From positions 2,170,001 to 2,234,000 of the forward strand of contig NZ_CP102277.1 of assembly GCF_025149785.1 (NCBI RefSeq): a stretch of 64,000 nt of DNA, read 5' to 3'. Of this stretch, positions 26,301 through 34,875 are shown one piece after another. Every line of letters starts with the position of its first letter. The first letter of the stretch is position 1. A program made the position numbers and the translations under genes. The notes under the pieces were generated by a model. That model did no database searches and was not told the DNA's origin. It was given only the letters and a program-made list of their open reading frames with translations. The stretch is from Coprococcus comes ATCC 27758. Lineage in GTDB: Bacteria; Bacillota; Clostridia; Lachnospirales; Lachnospiraceae.

Positions 26301-28483
26301 TGTTTTAAATTTGCCCCACTTTGATTACTTGCATTATCAATATCTATCGATTTTCCTGAATGTTCTGCAATCACTTTATAATACCCATTGCTAACATAAG
26401 TCAGTTCAAATCTTTGTGACGACAAATTTTGATTACTTGTCACACACACATTTGCAGAATTTTCTGTTGAACCTCCATTTACACTCAGCACCTTGTTTGA
26501 TGATGTATTAGTAATCGAATATGTACCATTTTCTAATGGTTTCGACTCTGCTTTTGTAAGTTTCCACTTCTGTGCATTTGTCCCATTATACGCATAGCAG
26601 TCTATCATCGTTCCGTTTGCTGTATTAGCCGACCACACATCCAAACATGTACCTAATACTGAATGAATCGTATAATACCCATTTCCAGCATTTGTAAAAT
26701 ACCATAACTGTGCATTCGTTCCATTAGACATATATTGCTGTACCGTTGCTCCCGATGCCGTCGACCCTCCAGCCACATCCAGAACCTTTCCTGAATGTTC
26801 TGCCGTAATCGTGTAATACCCATTTCCGGCACTTCTGACCTCAAATCTCTGTCCTGATGTATCTTTTTTATCATTCAGCACTGCGGCTGTCTGATCTGCA
26901 AATCCATCATTCTGAATCGAAAGAACCTTATTCGCATTCAATGCGCTGCTAAATACATAAGTACCTTCCGCAACATTCACTCTTTCACCCGTCTTGGCAA
27001 GTCCCAGATATTTTGCAATTCCTGTTGCATCCGCAACACCAAGTTTTTTCAGACCTGCTTCATTATTTAAGAAGTTATTGACATCTCCACTGTTTGTGAG
27101 GAAAGCATGCTCAACGATAATTCCCGGGATTCCATTTCTCTTATTCGCAACCTGAACCGTAAACCAGTCTTCCAGTGAACCATCCGGGTATTTGTATTCT
27201 GGATCTGTTCCCGTTTTATAGTACAATCCACGGTTATACAATCCGATTGATGAAAGTTCATTCAAAATCTTGGTTGCAAGTTCTCTTCCCTGTGCACCTA
27301 CCTCTGATTTCCAGTTATAGTTTGGAATAATAACCTCTGCACCTTTTGCTGCTGATGATGCTGCATTCAGATGAAAACTGACAAATATCTTCGCCCCTGC
27401 TTTTGCCGCTGCATTTGCTCTCGCCGTAATACATCCACCTGCCGGTGATTCATTCGGATAAGGACACTTCGAAGATGTCCTTGTCATGTACACCTCTACT
27501 CCGACATGTTTTTCAAGCTCTTCCTTACAATAATTAGCAATCTTCAAGGTGAGTGCCTCTTCTCGTAAACCGTAATAGCTTGCTCCTGCATCTCTGTCAT
27601 CATGTCCTGGATCCAGTGCCACAACAATCTTGCCTGATCTTGCAGCCTGTGTACTGATTCCAGAATCATCATCAAGCGACATCATCGCCGGAGTTGATGC
27701 AAGGACATCTGTCCGTGCAGCATCAAGTGCATCCTCGATACTGTTCTGTTCTTCGATTGTTCCATTTTCATTCAATGTAGAAACCGAAATACCAACTGCA
27801 TCTTCCGCTGCCGCTTCTTCCTGTTCTTCATCAACCGGCTGAAGTTCATCGATTCCATCATATTCCTGATTAACTCCGAACTTCGCTTCCATCTTAAGGT
27901 CTGCAAGCGCATAATCTGTAGTTTCTCCATTTTCTGTTACACTGATAGAAACAACTTCATAGGTTCCACTCTGATACTCATCTTCGTAATACTTTTCAAA
28001 CAGATACAGATTTCCTTCCGATCTACTGATACACCAGTCTTCCCAGGTATCATCATCTTTTCGTACATGAAGTACCATCTGCTCTATGTACTCGTCTTCT
28101 GTTCCCCAGGATACAACAATTCGCTGTGTCTCCGGTGTCTGCAGATATGGACTTTCCACGTAAGCATAATTCATGCTGCTTTCTTCTGGTTGGGCTTCCT
28201 GTTCTGTCGTTTCCTGCTCTGGCGCTTCCTGCTCCTGAACATCCTGTTCCCCTTCAACATTTTCATCAACTGATTGTTGTTCTTCCGAAGTTTGTTCCTG
28301 CTGCTGTGGTTCTTCTACCTGTGATTCTTCTGCCTGTACTTCAGACTTCGGCTCTTCTGTCTGGTCCTCTGTTGTCGTCTGTGTTTTTGCAGCTGGCGCA
28401 TCCGCCGCATATACCGGCATTGTTGTACCAATCATTGAAAAGACCAGCAATGCCACACTACATTTTTTCAACCAGTTCTTCAT
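23378..28483 (-). CDS. Secreted N-acetylmuramoyl-L-alanine amidase with seven RICIN lectin domains and a glucosaminidase end
   Basis: 1701 residues, a very large autolysin-like protein. A signal peptide (about 1-27) is followed by a Glu/Gln-rich linker (30-105) and a small beta-rich region (about 105-215). An amidase_3 domain follows (284-495) with Zn ligands H294 (DPGHDD), E308 and H371 (SFHLNA) and catalytic E458 (IIVEHAF). Residues about 503-1520 hold seven RICIN-type trefoils, each begun by a GxY block and built of three ~47-residue repeats ending near AQxW. The last 179 residues (1523-1701) are a GH73-like glucosaminidase with METGF E1589. It would cleave peptidoglycan at two bond types while lectins bind wall sugars. 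SD GAGGAG precedes ATG. Confidence 0.92.
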   Translation of the reverse strand: MKNWLKKCSVALLVFSMIGTTMPVYAADAPAAKTQTTTEDQTEEPKSEVQAEESQVEEPQQQEQTSEEQQSVDENVEGEQDVQEQEAPEQETTEQEAQPEESSMNYAYVESPYLQTPETQRIVVSWGTEDEYIEQMVLHVRKDDDTWEDWCISRSEGNLYLFEKYYEDEYQSGTYEVVSISVTENGETTDYALADLKMEAKFGVNQEYDGIDELQPVDEEQEEAAAEDAVGISVSTLNENGTIEEQNSIEDALDAARTDVLASTPAMMSLDDDSGISTQAARSGKIVVALDPGHDDRDAGASYYGLREEALTLKIANYCKEELEKHVGVEVYMTRTSSKCPYPNESPAGGCITARANAAAKAGAKIFVSFHLNAASSAAKGAEVIIPNYNWKSEVGAQGRELATKILNELSSIGLYNRGLYYKTGTDPEYKYPDGSLEDWFTVQVANKRNGIPGIIVEHAFLTNSGDVNNFLNNEAGLKKLGVADATGIAKYLGLAKTGERVNVAEGTYVFSSALNANKVLSIQNDGFADQTAAVLNDKKDTSGQRFEVRSAGNGYYTITAEHSGKVLDVAGGSTASGATVQQYMSNGTNAQLWYFTNAGNGYYTIHSVLGTCLDVWSANTANGTMIDCYAYNGTNAQKWKLTKAESKPLENGTYSITNTSSNKVLSVNGGSTENSANVCVTSNQNLSSQRFELTYVSNGYYKVIAEHSGKSIDIDNASNQSGANLKQYDYSQNNAQLWKFVKLSDGSYYIRSKLGTVVGIQTSSTNVNMQTANQSNAQKWQISKTENKPVKDGKYVIASASSITLAITENSGNAKLDTYVGTENQKYDIKYVSNGYYKISEVSTGKVLDIYNGNSTNGTNLQTFSWNGTDAQLWKFVDAGNGKYYIRSKVGLVIDIANGTISSGTNLQIYNANFTNAQEWILDSNRANESEQPVKDGVYLFENMANKNQTFDVQNESMSSGTNVQIYTKKGISAQRFRIAYVGNGYYRIISDLSGNVLDVANGSKSAGANVQMYSWNGTDAQLWRFVSVGNGSYYIISKTGKTIGLRGNSANAGVNVQMTDNSGKSTQQWYLQIQSESLVGNGTYYLKSASTGKLVLDISGGSKSDRANVQIYNVNGTNAQQFQITHVKDGYCKIISKNSGKALEYNSGADVNGANVYQNAWNGKNNQLWKVISVAGNYYIQTKNGGVIDIQNGTLNAGTNVQTFTWNATNAQRWSFVQLDSYTGSNVAEGVYTICSAANNAYVLDIDNANTYNGANVQLFNSNNTAAQKFSIKAVGDGYYKIQCEATGKVLDVSDGSMASGTNVQQFSWNGSAAQCWKFVDAGNGNYYIQSKLGTVLDIQNGTIRAQNNIQTFELNKTNAQKWKLSSVSTKNYVDIANGTYVIQTSLSSGKVMDIDNASANDKANLQIFDKNDTLAQNFMIKKVADKEYQIVSQKSGKALDLAGKTNQSGTNVWQYSKDNSNTQTWKFIDAGNGYYYIESKLGNVLEVANGSTNNGANVQIATWGKNTKQKWKLVKKSDMSDFYAIMGTTSTTASQMANYFTAKGGKYPYSDNKDAPTIKDFCQIYIDECKVEGVKAEVAFAQAMMETGFLRFGGDVKKEQYNFAGLGATGNGASGNGFKSIRIGIRAQVQHLKAYASTENLKQTCVDGRYSLVTKGVSPYVEWLGQKESPTGAGWATGANYGYNIVNLYIKPLLNTSK

Positions 28484-28500
28484 TATATACTCCTCTTCTC

Positions 28501-29106
28501 TTACTCATCTGCTGTCATGTATCCTTTGAGTACGGTATGTCCGGTTTCTAAAGGCTGCCCGTTTTCCGTAATCTTAAGTCGTTCACATTCATACGTTTTC
28601 AGGAAAGACTTTTTAATACATGTGAGTATTTGTTCTTCTCCTGTCGTCCCCATGCTTCTGATGTAAGAACCAGTTCCGGAATCTACATCGAGATCAATCG
28701 TTTTCTGTTCCTGATCAACATTACAGCTGTTCATCTTACACTCACTGCTAAGAACGCCTTCCCCTATTAAGCCGTTCCAGATATCGGTTGTCTGAAGCAG
28801 ATTCGTTCTGATCTCTGCGCATTCGATTTCTTCACTGTCGGATATATAATATAATTTCAGAATCTGATCCTGAGCTTCATGGTTTCCGCTGTCTTCTTCT
28901 TTGCTGTCATTTTCTTCCACCTGCTCATCCTTTTGTTCTGTTTTGTCCTGCGTTGGTTCTGCCTTTTCCTGACTGGTATCTTGCTTGTCCTCCTGGCTGG
29001 TATCCTGCGTCGTATCTTTTGCTTCTTTTGAAGTATCTGTACCACTGCATCCCAAGAGCATAACACTTAGACTCAATGCCATTACAAATACCAATACTTT
29101 TCTCAT
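28501..29106 (-). CDS. GerMN-domain lipoprotein
   Basis: 201 residues. The lipobox LLGC (Cys near residue 20) follows a hydrophobic signal, so it is a membrane-anchored lipoprotein. Residues 22-78 are an Asp/Glu/Lys/Gln-rich linker. The C-terminal half (LKLYYISDSEEIE to DVDSGTGSYIRSMGTTGEEQ) matches a GerMN domain, found in spore germination GerM and in wall-associated lipoproteins. GerM links cell wall and septal complexes in sporulating bacteria; here it lies between two wall-hydrolase genes, 17 nt before the amidase gene, so a wall-related role is likely. It has its own promoter. Confidence 0.82.
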   Translation of the reverse strand: MRKVLVFVMALSLSVMLLGCSGTDTSKEAKDTTQDTSQEDKQDTSQEKAEPTQDKTEQKDEQVEENDSKEEDSGNHEAQDQILKLYYISDSEEIECAEIRTNLLQTTDIWNGLIGEGVLSSECKMNSCNVDQEQKTIDLDVDSGTGSYIRSMGTTGEEQILTCIKKSFLKTYECERLKITENGQPLETGHTVLKGYMTADE

Positions 29107-29133
29107 CTCACACCTCCTTTCTTAATTTTATCT

Positions 29134-29162
29134 ATTATACAATAGTTCACCATTTTTGTCTA
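29134..29162 (-). promoter_or_regulatory. Promoter for the GerMN-amidase operon
   Basis: Minus strand TAGACA (29162-29157), 17-nt spacer, TATAAT (29139-29134). It overlaps the stop codon of the upstream lectin gene and is followed by a strong AAAGGAGG site before ATG 29106. Confidence 0.7.
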
Positions 29163-32100
29163 TTTTCTTGTCTTAATTAAATAATATGTATTTGCATAAT
29201 TTTCGACCTGAAGTGGTGAAATTTGATTTCCATCTTCCAGCGAATGCCAGAATTTATTATCCCATGCTGTGTCTCCCCAGAAAAATGCAAGGTGACAGTC
29301 TTCTCCGCAGTTCCAGTTTTTTGGTTCTTTATACATAATATCACCTTTTTCCGCACGTCCATTTCGGAGTAATTCAGCAATAGAATTGTACGCATAACAC
29401 TCTACATTAACAGATTTCAGATATTTATACCAGTTAGAACCATTTGTATATCCACCATTTCGTCCCATTCTTGCAATCATTCCAAGATCTCCACCACATT
29501 TTCCTACAACAAATGCAATAAATCCTGTGCAGTTAAGTCCTGTATAATTGTTATATCCTGGCGATCCATTTGGATGCATACATCGGTCGGGAATCGTGTA
29601 TTCTCCACAATAGTGTGTCCCTAAATAGTATCTGTCATTTACATGTGCCGCCAGTTCTTCCTGAATTGTCCTTCCACTAACTCCAAGCGTACTGTCTAAT
29701 GTTTGTTTTGTATATGCCTTCTTCAAGCTCCAGACCTGAGCATTAGATTCATTTTCCTGATAAAGCCATACATTTGCACCATTGTAGCAATTTCCTCCTG
29801 ACACATCAATGTAAGTCCCAAGTTTTGACCTGATCATTATTTTACTATCACCGGCATCGTAAAATTTGAATTTCTGTGCAGAACTTCCATTTTTTTGCCA
29901 CTGTTTTAAATTCGTTCCCGATGCTGCATTTCCATTATCTACATCCAGATATTTTCCTGAACTATTATTTTTAATGCTATACCATCCATCACTTTCTTTA
30001 CTGATATAAAAGCTCTGAGCCATCGTACCATTATCTGACCATATCTGTACATTTGCCCCATTATTTCTGCTTCCGTTCGATATATCCAGGACCATTCGGT
30101 TAGCTAATGAACTGAAAATCCGATAATTACCATTCGATACACTAATTTCTACTCCTTTTGGGATAACCCGTTTCATCTGCCATTTCTGTTCATTTGAAAG
30201 TACTGCATTTCCAAGATAAATATTGGCATTTTCTTTATCCGCAGTAATCATCGTTCCAAGCTGTGATTTCAAATAATAGTTTCCGGTTCCTGCCGAATAA
30301 AATCTGAATCGCTGTGCCATACTTCCATTTGCATCAACCTGCTGCAAATTCGTTTTATCTGCGTTGCTTCCATTTGTTACATCCAAAACCTTTCCACTAT
30401 TAAGATTCTCAACTTCATACCAGTTATTTCCTTTATTTGTGATCTTAAAAATCTGGTGTTCTCCCTCATTTGCAGTTCCAAGTCCAACATTTGCCTGATT
30501 ATCCTTAGAAGCATCTGTAACTTCCATACACAAATCTCCGGACTTGAACAAATAATATCCATCTGCAATATTAGCAATCTGAGATACAGATAATACAACC
30601 TTTTCGACCATCCACTGCTGTGCCGCTGTTCCGTTGAATGCGTAGATCTGAAGATTGGTTCCGCTTTTCAGACTACCGCCTGCACAGTCAATTACTCTTC
30701 CCGTCTTTGCCATAATATAGTATCTGCCATTCCCATTCTCATAGAAACGAAACAACTGACCCGCGCCACCATTTGTTGACCATTGCTGCAAATTTACTCC
30801 GGATGCTCCCGAACCATTTTTAACATCCAGGACTTTGCCTGAATTTACATTTTTCAGATAATACCATTCTCCGTTAGGAATAATTTTCCATTCTTGTGCA
30901 CCCGTACCATTTGTCGAATAAATCTGTACATTACCGCCGTCACTATTTGATGCACCCTGAACATCTATGCTAAGACCTGATGCTGCTGCCGGATAAAGGC
31001 GATAATTTCCAGCTTGTATTGCCTTGTAATTTCCTGGTGCCTTCCAGGATTTGATCACAAAATTCTGTGCATTGCTTCCATTATATGTATAAATTTGTAC
31101 ATTACCGCCATTCTTCAATTTTCCGGCACTGATATCAAGAACTTTTCTGCTTCCGATTGCAGATAAGATTCGGATTCTTCCTTGTTCATCTTCGTAAAAC
31201 TTAAATTTCTGTGCTGCCGTTCCGTTTGCATCCCATTGTTGGATATTTGTTCCATTTGCATTTTTCCCTGCTGACACATCCAACACTTTCCCTGACGCAA
31301 AATTCTTGATTGTATACCAACCATCTTTATTTTTACTAATATAGAAAATCTGTGCCGCATTCGGTGTTTGTCCCCACAACTGTACATTTCCACCGTTTGC
31401 ATTACTGTAATTTGCGACATCAAAACCCAAGTTACCTGCCGTTTTCATATTGATCGTATAATAACCATCTGCAATCTGCTTCTCTGCATCTTCACCAAAT
31501 GTCGATCTTGCTTTCGCAAAACACCATTTTTGTGCAACCGTTTTATTTAATCCATAGAGTTGCACATTGGATGAATTTGCAATTCTTCCTGCTGATACAT
31601 CCAGTACAGTTCCACTCTCCGTGGTAATGTAACAGCTTCCACTTCCCGTCTCATAAAACTTGTATCGTTGACCAAATGATTCCTGTTGCTGATTCTGGTT
31701 AATATTTTCACCAATTTTTGCTTCTTTAGATTTGCTGGAAAGCAATTTTCCAGATTGCACATTTTTTATCCGATACCATCCATCTTCCGCCTTTGTAATA
31801 TACCATTTTTGTGCATCTGTTTCATTATTGACGTAAATCTGGACATTTGCCTCATTTGCAGTGCTTCCTCCCGCTACATCCAATACATAGTTCTTATTAG
31901 CTTCTAACTGAATTTTGTATACTCCACTAGCAAGTTCCACTTCTTTTTTATCATCTTGTTTTTCCCCTTGCTGTTCTGGAGCAATTTCTGTTGTTTTTTC
32001 CTCTGGTATAGTCTCTGGATTCTCTCCCGTTGCTTCATCGGTAGTAGATTCATCCTCTGTCGATTCATCTACTACCGGTTCATCCTCCATTGATCCTCCT

Positions 32101-32309
32101 TCTATTGACCCGTCCACGGTTGATTCGTCTGCCTCAGTTTTCTGTACAGGTTTTTCCTCATCTTTTTCTTCACTTTCCGGCTTTGTTTTTTCTTCTTTTA
32201 TCACATTCTGGTTCTCTGTCTCTGCCGCATATACTGACAATGTTCCTACATTCATTGTTCCCATTGCAAGAATCAATAAAGTTACAATAATTCTCTGTCT
32301 TACTCTCAT
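29160..32309 (-). CDS. Secreted protein with five RICIN lectin domains and an NlpC/P60-like C-terminal domain
   Basis: 1049 residues from ATG 32309 (AAAGGA upstream; the 32333 start lacks a good site). A signal peptide (about 1-29, ending VYAAE) is followed by a Glu/Thr/Pro-rich linker to about residue 128. Five RICIN trefoils follow (about 130-870), each started by GxY blocks such as ASGVYKI, ADGYYTI, QAGNYRL, ADGYYLF and SNGNYRI, with repeated AQxW endings. The C-terminal ~170 residues hold YTGLNCTGFIAFVVG (candidate nucleophile Cys) and CHLAFFWGD (candidate His), as in NlpC/P60/CHAP-type cysteine hydrolases. It probably cuts wall peptides or binds host/bacterial glycans. It is related to the 23.4-28.5 kb protein by its lectin array. 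Confidence 0.88.
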   Translation of the reverse strand: MRVRQRIIVTLLILAMGTMNVGTLSVYAAETENQNVIKEEKTKPESEEKDEEKPVQKTEADESTVDGSIEGGSMEDEPVVDESTEDESTTDEATGENPETIPEEKTTEIAPEQQGEKQDDKKEVELASGVYKIQLEANKNYVLDVAGGSTANEANVQIYVNNETDAQKWYITKAEDGWYRIKNVQSGKLLSSKSKEAKIGENINQNQQQESFGQRYKFYETGSGSCYITTESGTVLDVSAGRIANSSNVQLYGLNKTVAQKWCFAKARSTFGEDAEKQIADGYYTINMKTAGNLGFDVANYSNANGGNVQLWGQTPNAAQIFYISKNKDGWYTIKNFASGKVLDVSAGKNANGTNIQQWDANGTAAQKFKFYEDEQGRIRILSAIGSRKVLDISAGKLKNGGNVQIYTYNGSNAQNFVIKSWKAPGNYKAIQAGNYRLYPAAASGLSIDVQGASNSDGGNVQIYSTNGTGAQEWKIIPNGEWYYLKNVNSGKVLDVKNGSGASGVNLQQWSTNGGAGQLFRFYENGNGRYYIMAKTGRVIDCAGGSLKSGTNLQIYAFNGTAAQQWMVEKVVLSVSQIANIADGYYLFKSGDLCMEVTDASKDNQANVGLGTANEGEHQIFKITNKGNNWYEVENLNSGKVLDVTNGSNADKTNLQQVDANGSMAQRFRFYSAGTGNYYLKSQLGTMITADKENANIYLGNAVLSNEQKWQMKRVIPKGVEISVSNGNYRIFSSLANRMVLDISNGSRNNGANVQIWSDNGTMAQSFYISKESDGWYSIKNNSSGKYLDVDNGNAASGTNLKQWQKNGSSAQKFKFYDAGDSKIMIRSKLGTYIDVSGGNCYNGANVWLYQENESNAQVWSLKKAYTKQTLDSTLGVSGRTIQEELAAHVNDRYYLGTHYCGEYTIPDRCMHPNGSPGYNNYTGLNCTGFIAFVVGKCGGDLGMIARMGRNGGYTNGSNWYKYLKSVNVECYAYNSIAELLRNGRAEKGDIMYKEPKNWNCGEDCHLAFFWGDTAWDNKFWHSLEDGNQISPLQVENYANTYYLIKTRK

Positions 32310-32345
32310 TTTTTTCCTTTCCCATACCCTCATATTTCATAAAAA

Positions 32346-32380
32346 GGCAAGCCCCACAATTACAAATCATGTAGCTCACC
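32346..32380 (-). terminator. Probable terminator after the nucleotidyltransferase gene
   Basis: On the minus strand GGTGAGC and GCTTGCC can pair over 7 bp (two G-U pairs) with an inner ACA/TGT, followed by TTTTTATG. It lies 22 nt past the stop at 32402. Confidence 0.45.
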
Positions 32381-32401
32381 CTTTCCTGTATCTCACAATA
32401 T

Positions 32402-33313
32402 TTACTTCTCCGGATACAATCCCTTTTCAACCAGCGCCTTCACTTCATTCACAACCAGTTCTTTATCTTCTTTATAAGTCACCCCGAACCACTTATCATG
32501 TGATTTCAGCACTTTTACTTCGACTTTTTCTTCTTTCAGAAGATCGCCGATAATTGTTGGGAGCAGATATTCTCCCTTCAGATTTCCTTCTTCCTGTGCT
32601 GCTACAAATTCTGCGAAACCTTTTTCAAGAATTTCAAAGAACTCTGGCCTGAGTCCCCACATATTCATAGAAACCGGTGTATCCGCATCAATCGGTTTTT
32701 CCACACCATCTTCTGCTACGGCAGCACCATTTGCAGTCTTAACAATATTAGATGTCTCTACAATCTCTGTAAGCATCTGGTTATCATCTACCTTACACAC
32801 ACCACGGGTTACTCCACCATTTTCACTAAGTGTGTTTTTAAGTACAAATCCAACCATGCTGATCTGCATCTTGTCTGCCCGCTTTTCCAGTGCCGTAAGT
32901 TCTTTATAAGCTTCCACATAAGCTTCTTTTCCATAATAATCATCTGCATTGATTACCAGGAATGGCTCTTCTACTACATCTTTGCAACAGAGAATTGCCT
33001 GACCGGTTCCCCACGGTTTCGTTCTTTCTGCAAATTTTTCTTTAAATGCTTCCGGAATATCATCAACTTCCTGGAATGCATATGCAACTTCAACTTTCTT
33101 TTCAATCCGGTTTCCGATAATTTCACGAAAATCCTTTTCCAGATCTTTTCGAATAACAAATACCACTTTATCAAATCCGGCTTCCATTGCATCATAGATC
33201 GAATAATCCATGATAATTTCACCATTTGGTCCTACCGGCTCCAGCTGCTTGATTCCTCCTCCGAAACGGCTTCCAATTCCAGCTGCCATAACAACTAATG
33301 TAGCTTTGCTCAT
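32402..33313 (-). CDS. Sugar-phosphate nucleotidyltransferase family protein
   Basis: 303 residues from ATG 33313 (AGGAGG upstream; longer readings lack one). The N-terminal motif VVMAAGIGSRFGGGIKQLEP is the NTP-binding loop of GalU/RmlA-type pyrophosphorylases. FLVINADDYYGKEAY (about 104-118) carries the catalytic Asp. This subfamily is common in Lachnospiraceae and its exact sugar is not known to me; UDP- or dTDP-sugar synthesis for surface glycans is the likely role. It lies 31 nt downstream of the HPr gene and is probably co-transcribed. Confidence 0.8.
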   Translation of the reverse strand: MSKATLVVMAAGIGSRFGGGIKQLEPVGPNGEIIMDYSIYDAMEAGFDKVVFVIRKDLEKDFREIIGNRIEKKVEVAYAFQEVDDIPEAFKEKFAERTKPWGTGQAILCCKDVVEEPFLVINADDYYGKEAYVEAYKELTALEKRADKMQISMVGFVLKNTLSENGGVTRGVCKVDDNQMLTEIVETSNIVKTANGAAVAEDGVEKPIDADTPVSMNMWGLRPEFFEILEKGFAEFVAAQEEGNLKGEYLLPTIIGDLLKEEKVEVKVLKSHDKWFGVTYKEDKELVVNEVKALVEKGLYPEK

Positions 33314-33344
33314 CTTTTCTATACCTCCTGATACGCTTCTCCTA

Positions 33345-33608
33345 CTATTCTCCAATCCCACTCTCCACCAGTTCTACCATCGCTTCAAGTGCCTTTTCTT
33401 CATCTTTTCCTTCACACACAATCTCAATCGTATCTCCGGACTTAATGCATGCACCAAGCACGCTCAGAACACTTTTCGCGTTTCCTTCCGTATCCCGGTA
33501 ATGAAAAGTGATCTTACTTTCATATTCCAGTGCCATCTTGCAGAAAAGTCCTGCCGGTCTCAAATGTAATCCCGTCGGATTTTTGATCGTTACCTTTTTA
33601 CTGATCAT
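33345..33608 (-). CDS. HPr-family phosphocarrier protein
   Basis: 87 residues from ATG 33608, preceded by GGAGGAG; the ATG overlaps the last codons of cdaR. H15 in GLHLRPAG is the phosphoryl acceptor from PEP-PTS enzyme I. S46 in AKSVLSVLGA is in the position phosphorylated by HPr kinase, so both regulatory and carrier functions could be intact. Usual HPr length. No EI or EII genes are nearby. Whether it is the main PtsH or a second paralogue linked to the cda operon cannot be decided from one window. Confidence 0.85.
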   Translation of the reverse strand: MISKKVTIKNPTGLHLRPAGLFCKMALEYESKITFHYRDTEGNAKSVLSVLGACIKSGDTIEIVCEGKDEEKALEAMVELVESGIGE

Positions 33609-34875
33609 TTTCTCCTCCACTGCTCTTTGTCAATGTGATCTGTACATTGATCGTATCTTCAAGTTCAATTCCGTCAGGAAGTGTAACCTGAATCGGAACA
33701 TTATAGGTTCCCGCTGTCTTGCAATCGTTCAGATTGATTGACACGTTTCCTTTTTCAAGAGTAAAATCATCCAGATCCTCTTTAGAACCACGCACAACAA
33801 TTTCCAGATTGCCCTGTTCTGCATATGACACCTTGTAATCCTTTGGTGCATTCAGCAGCGCAATGGAATTGTATGGGAATTCGACTGTCTTAGTTCCGAA
33901 TTTCTCTACCTGGATCTTTATAACGATCGGTACGCCTCCTGCGCTGTCCTGGTCTGTCTTTGCCCAGTACGGAAGATAATTGGCGATATCTACTGTCTTC
34001 TCTATTGTCTGGTCCAGACCATCTTCTGCCAGCTCTTCTGCCGGAATTTCAATAGAATCCACCGTTTCCAGTTGCTCCTCTGTGCCTACGATCTGAATAC
34101 TTTCCGGCTGGATACTGATTCCGCTGAAATGATATCCACTCGCAGTACCGATCAGTGAAGTATCAAATTCTACCGGAATACTCTTTGTCTGAAGCATGGT
34201 GATTTTTACCTTCAGTCCTTCGTCTCCCAGGTTATTCTCAATCTGTGTCGAATCTATGATCTTTCCATTGTTATCATAAAGAATCAGCTCTGCTTCTTTT
34301 TCCTCATCTTTAGACTGTCCTGAAACATCGACAAGTGCTACCACCTTATCGATTGAATCGATTACTGATTCTGGCCCGCTGATCTTAATCTTCTCCGGAT
34401 TTGCTTTCAGCTCACCCACCTGATATCCGTCTCTTGGTGTTCCCGAACTGGTTGCAGTGATCGGGAAAGTCTCTGATTTTCCAAGTTCAATGCTTACTCG
34501 CAGATTGATCGGGTTGGCAGTTGCCTCAAACCTTCCTGCATAAGAAGGGATCGATATATCGATCGGGATCAGGGATCTGGTTCTGACATCCAGATTCTTC
34601 ATATCCGCTGTTGCCCTGATATCATCAGTTTTAATTTTATTTAAAATAGAACGTTTTGCCTTTACTGTTACGGATACCGTCCTGCTGTCATCCAGAATCT
34701 GATATGTATTGCCCGGATTTGTTACGATTTCCGGATGTGTCACTGTCACCTGGATTCCGGAAAATGTCCGTTCGTCCACCGGATCTTCAATATTCATAAC
34801 AATTATCCATAAAAGGACAGAGAATACAAATGCCAACAACTTAAGACCCCAGTTTTTAGTCAACGCCCTTTTCAT
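33598..34875 (-). CDS. cdaR: CdaA regulatory protein CdaR (YbbR domains)
   Basis: 425 residues. One N-terminal membrane helix (about 8-28, WGLKLLAFVFSVLLWIIVM) is followed by four YbbR-type repeats on the outer face, recognisable by recurring SVTVKAKRS, KISGPESVID, QIVGTEEQLE and VVRGSKEDLD blocks. CdaR binds and tunes the diadenylate cyclase CdaA, linking c-di-AMP to wall and osmotic state. Its start overlaps the cdaA end by 20 nt and its end overlaps the HPr start by 11 nt, so translation is coupled. Confidence 0.9.
   Translation of the reverse strand: MKRALTKNWGLKLLAFVFSVLLWIIVMNIEDPVDERTFSGIQVTVTHPEIVTNPGNTYQILDDSRTVSVTVKAKRSILNKIKTDDIRATADMKNLDVRTRSLIPIDISIPSYAGRFEATANPINLRVSIELGKSETFPITATSSGTPRDGYQVGELKANPEKIKISGPESVIDSIDKVVALVDVSGQSKDEEKEAELILYDNNGKIIDSTQIENNLGDEGLKVKITMLQTKSIPVEFDTSLIGTASGYHFSGISIQPESIQIVGTEEQLETVDSIEIPAEELAEDGLDQTIEKTVDIANYLPYWAKTDQDSAGGVPIVIKIQVEKFGTKTVEFPYNSIALLNAPKDYKVSYAEQGNLEIVVRGSKEDLDDFTLEKGNVSINLNDCKTAGTYNVPIQVTLPDGIELEDTINVQITLTKSSGGENDQ

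Noticed and set aside
24000-28000. Regularly repeated DNA words as a CRISPR or tandem repeat array
   Set aside because: The periodicity comes from coding RICIN repeats (AQxW, GxY blocks) that vary in sequence; there are no identical direct repeats with unique spacers.
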